Origin: Fimbriimonadales bacterium
GTDB lineage: Bacteria; Armatimonadota; Fimbriimonadia; Fimbriimonadales; Fimbriimonadaceae
Assembly (NCBI GenBank): GCA_026392145.1
Contig: JAPLCS010000348.1
Span: forward strand, 1-11,674
Direction: 5' to 3'
Length of the DNA stretch: 11,674 bases
Within the stretch, counting starts at the first letter, position 1, and each line of letters begins with the position of its first letter. A program made the position numbers and the translations under genes. The notes below the pieces were generated by a model. That model had not been told where the DNA came from and did no database searches. It saw nothing but the letters and a program-made list of their open reading frames with translations. Shown in pieces: positions 6,646-11,674 of this stretch.

Positions 6646-7098
6646 TCAGTTGAGTTGATCTAAAACGCTCATCATTTCGATGACTGCTAAGGCTGCTTCT
6701 CGTCCTTTGTTACCGTATTTGAGACCGGCTCGGTCCAAAGCTTGGTCTTGGGTGTCGGGAGTGAGGATTCCCCATGAGATTGGTTTGCCTGCGCTGACTT
6801 GGAGGCTCATGAGGGCTCCACCTACGTCCCCGCCGAGCAACTTGGCGTGGGGGGTTTGTCCTTGGAGGATGCAACCAAGTGCAACAACTGCATCGTGGGT
6901 TTCGACCAGCGATGAAGCCGCCACTGGAATCTCCCAAGTGCCTGGCACATGGACCACTAGAGGGTCACCTATGCCGTGGGCTTCTAGAGCTTCTAACGCG
7001 CCAGCAAGCAGTTCCTTGGTGACCAATTCATTCCATCGGCTAACAATTACGGCAACCTTTTTTCCGCTCGCATCCATTCTTCCTCTAACCACAGGCAT
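6646..7098 (-). CDS. ribH: 6,7-dimethyl-8-ribityllumazine synthase
   Basis: RibH condenses 5-amino-6-ribitylaminouracil with 3,4-dihydroxy-2-butanone 4-phosphate in the penultimate step of riboflavin synthesis, in the cytoplasm, usually as pentamers or icosahedral shells. At 150 residues it has the normal length. Visible landmarks are SRWNELVTKELLAGALEAL (Trp22 stacks on the substrate ring), VPGTWEIPVAA (53-58), the catalytic His84 in GQTPH, and RAGLKYGNKGREAALA with Arg123 and Lys131 for phosphate binding. The usual RG(E/D)T phosphate loop reads QGQT (79-82), which keeps Gly and Thr. I start at ATG 7098; a TTG at 7116 would add six residues (MHHNKT) that look non-coding and run through the -10-like CATAAT. 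No other rib gene and no visible FMN riboswitch lie nearby, so riboflavin genes are dispersed. Confidence 0.95.
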   Translation of the reverse strand: MPVVRGRMDASGKKVAVIVSRWNELVTKELLAGALEALEAHGIGDPLVVHVPGTWEIPVAASSLVETHDAVVALGCILQGQTPHAKLLGGDVGGALMSLQVSAGKPISWGILTPDTQDQALDRAGLKYGNKGREAALAVIEMMSVLDQLN

Positions 7099-7104
7099 GG
7101 TCTT

Positions 7105-7110
7105 ATTATG
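7105..7110 (-). promoter_or_regulatory. -10-like CATAAT six bases before the ribH ATG
   Basis: On the minus strand CATAAT is followed by AAGACC and ATG. This spacing puts the transcription start at or next to the A of ATG, as in leaderless messages. No good -35 is seen at 17 bases, and there is no Shine-Dalgarno site. Confidence 0.45.
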
Positions 7111-7205
7111 ATGCAATTGTTAAGTTTGCTTAGGCGTGTGGCTTTATTTAGATTCGGTTTGACGTTTGGCAGGTTCAACTAAGGTAGCCTGACGGTGGTT
7201 TCACT

Positions 7206-8291
7206 ATGCATTCAATTGATTCCCTTGGGGAATTTGCAGTGCCATCGCGGCATTATTCAGTCTCACAGCTAAGCATTAACGAGCGACACAAGTTGATGGA
7301 GCGAGCCTTTGTAGGCTTATTTCGCTGGTATGTTGATCGTTCCCAAACCACCCGAAACTGGAATCCAGATCGGTCTTTTGACTGGAAAAATATGCGGCAG
7401 GATCACTCCCCTGAGGTGATGCAAATCCTGGAGGGATTCTTTGCGGTGGAACAGTATATTCCTGATTATTCCGCCCACGGAATGACGATTATGCGTGAGT
7501 CGTATGGACGTTCAAGTTTTCATTTGCGTTGGGGAATGGAAGAAGAGCGACATGCGGATTTGTGGCGCAATGCTCTGCTCTTTAGTGGACAGCGGACACT
7601 GGACTGGGTGGAGGATTACACTGATCAACTGAGAGGGCAGGAGTGGGGACTACCCTGGGATAATCCATGCCACATGGTTTTTTATACGGTGTTCCAAGAA
7701 CGCGCCACACAGGTGAACTATCTGAACTTAGGTTTGGCGGCCCGGGGCGAGGAATCGCATGAGGTTTTTGCGAACGATGCTGATCCTGTATTGGCGAAGG
7801 CGTGCCAGATGATTGCGGTGGACGAAGCTGCTCATTACAACTTCTTCTTAGAGGGAGCCCGACTTTGGCTCTATTACTTCCCTGAGAGGGCGCTTGAAGC
7901 ATTGGCTGATGTGTTGCGACACTTTACGATGCCAGCACGAAACATCATTCCCAATTACGATGCATTCGGCGAATTGCTCCACAGAACGTCAATTTTTGGG
8001 TTGCGTCAGCATGCCAGAGACGTGGTTAAGGTCGCGCTTGAGAATTTGGGGGCTGAATCGTTAAGGAAAATTGAAGAGGGAATTCGGAGATCAAGAGAGA
8101 TACCGAACGAACTTGGAAAGATTCGTACGTCAGCTATTTTTGAGTCGCTGGACTTTTCTCACATCGAAAATCGCGTGAAGCAAATGTTTGGTCGGGTGAA
8201 TCGGTTGGAGGCTGAGATTGGGGTTCCCGAGGAACAGGTTACAAAATTTGTTTTGAATCCTGAATTGCAGGCACATTTCGCTGCGCTTTAA
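7206..8291 (+). CDS. Soluble acyl-ACP desaturase (fatty acid desaturase type 2, ferritin-like di-iron)
   Basis: A 361-residue soluble helical protein with all six di-iron ligands of plant stearoyl-ACP desaturase in order: Glu82 (VEQYIPDY), Glu113 and His116 (EEERH), Glu165 (QERATQ), Glu207 and His210 (DEAAH). GMEEERHADLWRNALLFSG is close to the family's EENRHGDLL.KYL.LSG. The enzyme introduces a cis double bond into an acyl chain held on acyl carrier protein, using O2 and reduced ferredoxin, and so adjusts membrane fluidity. Among bacteria this soluble type is best known from Actinobacteria (DesA). The last 60 residues are a charged helical tail. Position of the double bond and chain length cannot be read from sequence. 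The ATG at 7206 has a weak GGTGG seven bases upstream; a TTGACG at 7159-7164 may be part of its promoter but lacks a good -10 at 17 bases. Confidence 0.9.
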   Translation: MHSIDSLGEFAVPSRHYSVSQLSINERHKLMERAFVGLFRWYVDRSQTTRNWNPDRSFDWKNMRQDHSPEVMQILEGFFAVEQYIPDYSAHGMTIMRESYGRSSFHLRWGMEEERHADLWRNALLFSGQRTLDWVEDYTDQLRGQEWGLPWDNPCHMVFYTVFQERATQVNYLNLGLAARGEESHEVFANDADPVLAKACQMIAVDEAAHYNFFLEGARLWLYYFPERALEALADVLRHFTMPARNIIPNYDAFGELLHRTSIFGLRQHARDVVKVALENLGAESLRKIEEGIRRSREIPNELGKIRTSAIFESLDFSHIENRVKQMFGRVNRLEAEIGVPEEQVTKFVLNPELQAHFAAL

Positions 8292-8310
8292 TCGTTTTGT
8301 ACTACCGTTT

Positions 8311-8335
8311 GACGCGACCTTTTTGTGGAAGCGTT
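8311..8335. terminator. Weak hairpin between convergent desaturase and acpS genes
   Basis: GACGC (8311-8315) pairs with GCGTT (8331-8335), and CC (8318-8319) with GG (8327-8328), across a symmetric 2x2 internal loop. It sits in the 47-base gap between converging stop codons. The stem is weak and no T-run follows it, so confidence is low. Confidence 0.25.
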
Positions 8336-8338
8336 GTA

Positions 8339-8710
8339 TTAGAGTGGGATTTGTAGGATGCTACGTTCAACTACGGCGACAGCGGCGGCGTGACCTCGTT
8401 CGTGGGTGATGGACACGAATATTTTGAGTCGCTTGTTGTCAAATTTTGAATCGTGGATAGAGACATGGGGTTGACCGAGGGGGTCATTCAGGATTTCGAT
8501 GTCTTGCATTCTTAGGGAGATACCCAATGCTTTGATGACGGCTTCTTTCGCGGCCCATCTTCCTGCTACTTTGAGGGCTGAGAATCCGCTTGATGTTGAA
8601 CAGTAGGTTTCCTCCAATTCGGTGAGAATGCGGCGGGAGAAATTGGGTCGCAACAGTGCTTTGCGTATTCGATCCACTTCGACAATATCGATTCCGACCC
8701 CAACTACCAT
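8339..8710 (-). CDS. acpS: Holo-[acyl-carrier-protein] synthase
   Basis: AcpS transfers 4'-phosphopantetheine from CoA to a serine of apo-ACP, producing the active carrier for fatty acid synthesis. The 123 residues match the usual length. VVGVGIDIVEVDRI contains the Mg2+ ligand Asp8, AGRWAAKEAVIKALG contains the ligand Glu56, and FVSITHERGHAAAVAV is the C-terminal SISH-like motif, here with Thr in place of Ser before His. It works with the ACP used by the neighbouring desaturase, although the two genes converge and are not co-transcribed. I start at ATG 8710, directly before the conserved VVGVGID; a longer frame to 8734 adds eight unconserved residues and spans a -10-like CATAAT. No Shine-Dalgarno site is seen. 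Confidence 0.95.
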   Translation of the reverse strand: MVVGVGIDIVEVDRIRKALLRPNFSRRILTELEETYCSTSSGFSALKVAGRWAAKEAVIKALGISLRMQDIEILNDPLGQPHVSIHDSKFDNKRLKIFVSITHERGHAAAVAVVERSILQIPL

Positions 8711-8717
8711 ACACCCT

Positions 8718-8723
8718 ATTATG
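8718..8723 (-). promoter_or_regulatory. -10-like CATAAT seven bases before the acpS ATG
   Basis: On the minus strand CATAAT is followed by AGGGTGT and ATG, the same hexamer and nearly the same spacing as before ribH. This fits a leaderless or almost leaderless message. No recognisable -35 is seen at 17 bases. Confidence 0.45.
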
Positions 8724-8810
8724 GACCTGCTCACGAACTGAGTGGGAATGTAGAGTTATTTAGGTTTGGTTGGCTACGAGATTGGAGGCGATGGGTATTT
8801 TGGAGGCAAG

Positions 8811-8816
8811 TACAAT
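8811..8816 (+). promoter_or_regulatory. Candidate -10 TACAAT for the GYF_2 gene
   Basis: TACAAT ends 17 bases before the ATG at 8834, which would give a leader of about 10 bases. No good -35 is seen at 16-18 bases. The region 8711-8833 is shared with the divergent acpS promoter. Confidence 0.3.
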
Positions 8817-8833
8817 GACATTGAACTCTCGGT

Positions 8834-9340
8834 ATGCGATATTTTGTTGTTTTGGATTCTGGTGAGGAGTACGGTCCCTATGAAATCTCTGAAATGAATC
8901 AGTGGATTTCTGAGGGACGAATTGAACCCATTTCCGTCCTGCGTCCGGAGACATCTGAGGTGAAATTGGCTGCATCCACTCTTCCAGGTTTGGAGTGGAA
9001 AACTGGGCAGACCTTTGATGCTTACAGCGAGCAAAAAATAGATACTTCACCTCTTTATTTGCGAGGCAGTTGGGCTTGTTTTATCGCGTCGTTGGTGCTG
9101 TGCTGCTTGCCGACGGGATTTCATTTGTTGGCAGGCATAGCAGGCATTTGGTTGAGTTGGTCTGCTTTCAGATTCTCCAAGATTTCTGGTGAAAAGGCTT
9201 GGATTGCACCGATGGTATTGAACTTCTTACTGCTCTGTGTATGGCTTTTTTCACTTTTCCTTTTCGGCAGTATGGACCTGCGCAATTTGCTTAATAATTC
9301 TCTCGTGAAATCGCCAGCGATTCGTAGTCTGTTGAAGTAA
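8834..9340 (+). CDS. GYF_2 (DUF4339) domain membrane protein
   Basis: A 168-residue protein. Residues 1-55 match the bacterial GYF_2 domain: RYFVVLDSGEEYGPYEISEM, then NQWISEGRI and a late LPGLEW. A short linker follows, then hydrophobic stretches at about 80-112 (possibly two helices broken by CCLPTG) and 123-145, and a short cytoplasm-like tail. The arrangement resembles the many small proteins in which GYF_2 is joined to DUF4190-like membrane segments. GYF-type folds bind proline-rich peptides in eukaryotes; the ligand in bacteria is unknown, so I assign no function beyond a membrane-anchored adaptor. The ATG at 8834 has no Shine-Dalgarno site. The CvfB-like gene follows after 48 bases on the same strand and may share the transcript. 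Confidence 0.8.
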   Translation: MRYFVVLDSGEEYGPYEISEMNQWISEGRIEPISVLRPETSEVKLAASTLPGLEWKTGQTFDAYSEQKIDTSPLYLRGSWACFIASLVLCCLPTGFHLLAGIAGIWLSWSAFRFSKISGEKAWIAPMVLNFLLLCVWLFSLFLFGSMDLRNLLNNSLVKSPAIRSLLK

Positions 9341-9388
9341 AGGCTACACTGATTTTATCTCAGGGCTGTTTGAGTTAGGGTGTAAGTT

Positions 9389-10246
9389 ATGTTCAAGATT
9401 GGCGAGTATTCGAATCTGAAAGTTTGTCGGGAATCGTCGGTAGGGCTGTACTTAACCGATGGCACAGAGGACCCGGAGACGGGCAAGCCGCTAGAAATTC
9501 TTTTGCCAGAGAATCAATGCCCTGATGATGCGCTCGTAGGGCATTCGTTAAAAGTTTTTGTATACACCGATTCCGAAGATCGACCCATTGCCACTCGAAT
9601 GAAGCCAACAGTCGTGGTTGGAGAGTTTGCGTATTTGCAGGTGGTTGGGATATCTGGGGCGGGAGCTTTCTTTGATTGGGGGTTAACGAAGGATCTTTTT
9701 TGTCCGTTTCGGGAGCAGGTTGGAGAGATTCAAGAAGGCCGATTCTATGTGGTGAGAGCGTATCGAGATGAATTGACAGGGCGGGTTGCATGTTCTATGC
9801 GGTTGAGTCGGTACTTGGAATCGGATGCAATTGATCTGGAAGTAGGGCAAAAGGTTCGGGTGATGATTATTGAAAAAACGCCTGAGATTGTCATTGCCAT
9901 TGTGAATCAGAGATTTCGGGGGGCTTTTTTTCCGGATGAGTGGGTTGCTGACTTTCAAGTGGGAGCACGAGGTACGGCTTTTGTGAAGCGCATACGCCCT
10001 GGAGACGGGCGACTGGCGCTGTCGGTGCGTCCACAGGGCTATGAAGCGGTACTGAGCGAAGGAGAGCGAGTTTTGCGTGCCATAGAGGCAGCGGGTGGTC
10101 GGTTGGAAGTTTCAGATCGTTCGCATCCAGATGAGATTCAACGTATGTTTGGTCTGAGTAAGGGTGCTTTCAAGAAGTTAATTGGCTCGCTCTACCGACA
10201 GGGGAAAATTGTGATTCGTCACGATTCCATTGAATTGCCAAAGTGA
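9389..10246 (+). CDS. CvfB-like S1-domain RNA-binding protein
   Basis: A 285-residue soluble protein with the CvfB/YitL layout: three consecutive S1-type beta-barrels (about 1-62, 66-138 and 148-214) and a C-terminal winged helix (about 225-285). Landmarks are GLYLTDG in the first barrel, VGEFAYLQVVGISGAGAFFD in the second, QRFRGAFFPDEW and GDGRLALSVRP in the third, and SHPDEIQRMFGLSKGAFKKL then GSLYRQGKI in the winged helix. CvfB proteins bind RNA and affect virulence gene expression in Staphylococcus aureus; their general role is unsettled, probably RNA metabolism or translation. Start at ATG 9389, with TAGGGT seven bases upstream, which could be read as a -10 or as a weak Shine-Dalgarno site. 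It lies directly upstream of the rRNA leader. Confidence 0.88.
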   Translation: MFKIGEYSNLKVCRESSVGLYLTDGTEDPETGKPLEILLPENQCPDDALVGHSLKVFVYTDSEDRPIATRMKPTVVVGEFAYLQVVGISGAGAFFDWGLTKDLFCPFREQVGEIQEGRFYVVRAYRDELTGRVACSMRLSRYLESDAIDLEVGQKVRVMIIEKTPEIVIAIVNQRFRGAFFPDEWVADFQVGARGTAFVKRIRPGDGRLALSVRPQGYEAVLSEGERVLRAIEAAGGRLEVSDRSHPDEIQRMFGLSKGAFKKLIGSLYRQGKIVIRHDSIELPK

Positions 10247-10449
10247 ATCTGTTGATTAAGGCACTGAAATCTCTCTGAACCGAAAATTAATTAAAAATAA
10301 GTTCGGATTTTCTGAACGTCAAATTGGGGTGCAGGGGCTCAGATTCAAACTAGGTTCAAAATTGCGTGAAAAATTTGGGCCGGCAAAAAATTCAAGACGG
10401 GACAAAAAGGGATTTCGTCGCACTTTTTCAAAGTTTTTTCGCTTAAGTG

Positions 10450-10479
10450 TTGCAATCGAGCCTTGGATTGAGGAACAAT
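10450..10479 (+). promoter_or_regulatory. Candidate rRNA promoter
   Basis: TTGCAA (10450-10455) and AACAAT (10474-10479) are 18 bases apart and follow a T-rich stretch that could act as an UP element. Transcription would start near 10486. CAATAT at 10476-10481 is an alternative -10 with poorer spacing. The match is moderate and other start points upstream are possible. Confidence 0.3.
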
Positions 10480-10485
10480 ATCTGA

Positions 10486-10514
10486 GCACTCGAAAGAGCG
10501 CGGAACTTTGAAAG
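10486..10514 (+). promoter_or_regulatory. boxB-like hairpin and boxA-like antitermination element
   Basis: GC-A-CTC-GAAA-GAG-C-GC (10486-10501) folds as a stem with one A-C mismatch, capped by a GNRA-type GAAA loop. It is followed at once by GGAACTTTGAAAG (10502-10514), which resembles rRNA boxA elements containing CTTTGAAA or CTCTTTAA. The order hairpin then boxA, in front of 16S, is that of rRNA antitermination sites bound by NusB-S10 and NusA. The assignment is by resemblance and position. Confidence 0.45.
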
Positions 10515-10559
10515 CGGAATAAAGAAAGAAGAACAGTCAGAAAAAACATGACGGTTGAA

Positions 10560-10588
10560 ATTGAAGAAATTCCAATCCGTTTTTCAAT
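10560..10588 (+). other. Leader hairpin upstream of 16S rRNA
   Basis: ATTGAAGAA (10560-10568) pairs with TTTTTCAAT (10580-10588), nine pairs including one G-T, around an 11-base loop. It lies about 110 bases before 16S and may be a folded part of the precursor leader. Being A/T-rich, its stability is modest. Confidence 0.35.
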
Positions 10589-10695
10589 CTTCCTCTTCTA
10601 CAGCGAAAGTTGGTGAAAAGGATACCTCGCAAGAGGGACAAGATTGGTTCAAATGAGTAGATTAAGTCCAACACAGTTGGAATTGATCAACACTT

Positions 10696-11674
<979 letters not shown>

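Larger units (their letters stand above)
10247..10695 (+). promoter_or_regulatory. 16S rRNA promoter and leader region
   Basis: A stretch of 449 bases without a convincing gene between the CvfB-like gene and 16S rRNA. It is purine-rich, with A/T runs at 10283-10299 and 10424-10440 that could act as UP elements. GTTCGG/CTGAAC (10301-10317) forms a 6-pair hairpin with one G-T pair and no T-run. A candidate promoter, a boxB/boxA-like element and a leader hairpin follow and are listed separately. A 60-codon open frame at 10329-10511 looks accidental. No tRNA was recognised. Confidence 0.6.

Noticed and set aside
6680-7111. 143-codon open frame opposite ribH
   Set aside because: Shadow of ribH; the translation is Pro/Ser/Thr-rich with no domain, while ribH is unmistakable.
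8760-9050. 96-codon and 86-codon minus-strand frames over the GYF_2 gene start
   Set aside because: They run through the acpS/GYF_2 intergenic region and the GYF_2 domain, and their translations show no family features.
10329-10511. 60-codon open frame in the rRNA leader
   Set aside because: Basic, low-complexity translation with no recognisable domain, lying over the candidate promoter and boxB-like hairpin.

Overview
The window looks like chromosomal DNA from a diderm bacterium, most likely an Armatimonadota member close to Fimbriimonadia. Three things point there. A pseudopilin-like protein has the leader MRRAFTLVE followed by LFPVFSQAK and a late VDGH motif, a style abundant in Armatimonadota and Planctomycetota. 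The 16S rRNA carries the EUB338-III version of the 338 region instead of the common version. A PagL-like outer-membrane protein and LPS/lipid-type genes imply an outer membrane. The genus was not determined. G+C is around one half by eye.

Layout, left to right. A small UPF0175/DUF433-type protein (21-503, +) converges on a PagL-like acyloxyacyl hydrolase (523-1200, -). That gene is divergent, by only 25 bases, from the GTPase gene der (1226-2461, +). Der converges on a four-gene minus-strand run, read right to left: a membrane-anchored PIG-L/LmbE deacetylase, yebC, a rhomboid protease with a helical tail, and a DUF374 acyltransferase (5908 down to 2486). A pseudopilin gene (5930-6610, +) diverges from this run across 21 bases. 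It is followed by ribH (-), a soluble acyl-ACP desaturase (+), acpS (-), a GYF_2 membrane protein (+) and a CvfB-like S1 protein (+). A 449-base leader then precedes a 16S rRNA gene that runs off the right edge (10696-11674).

How the genes relate. Several act on acyl chains or the envelope: PagL-like hydrolase, DUF374 acyltransferase, acyl-ACP desaturase, AcpS, the PIG-L deacetylase and the rhomboid. Others serve translation and ribosomes: Der, YebC, the CvfB-like protein and 16S rRNA. They are mostly single genes on alternating strands, so no dedicated pathway cluster is claimed.

Main points for a second look. Der is about 411 aa, with an apparent in-frame loss of roughly 40 residues between its second G domain and its KH-like domain, and its second NKxD motif reads NKWG. 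Clear Shine-Dalgarno sites are rare, and ribH and acpS each have CATAAT 6-7 bases before ATG, which suggests leaderless mRNAs. The rRNA leader has a boxB-like GAAA hairpin directly before a boxA-like sequence. I saw no CRISPR array, insertion sequence, prophage or tRNA, and no convincing new multi-gene system.
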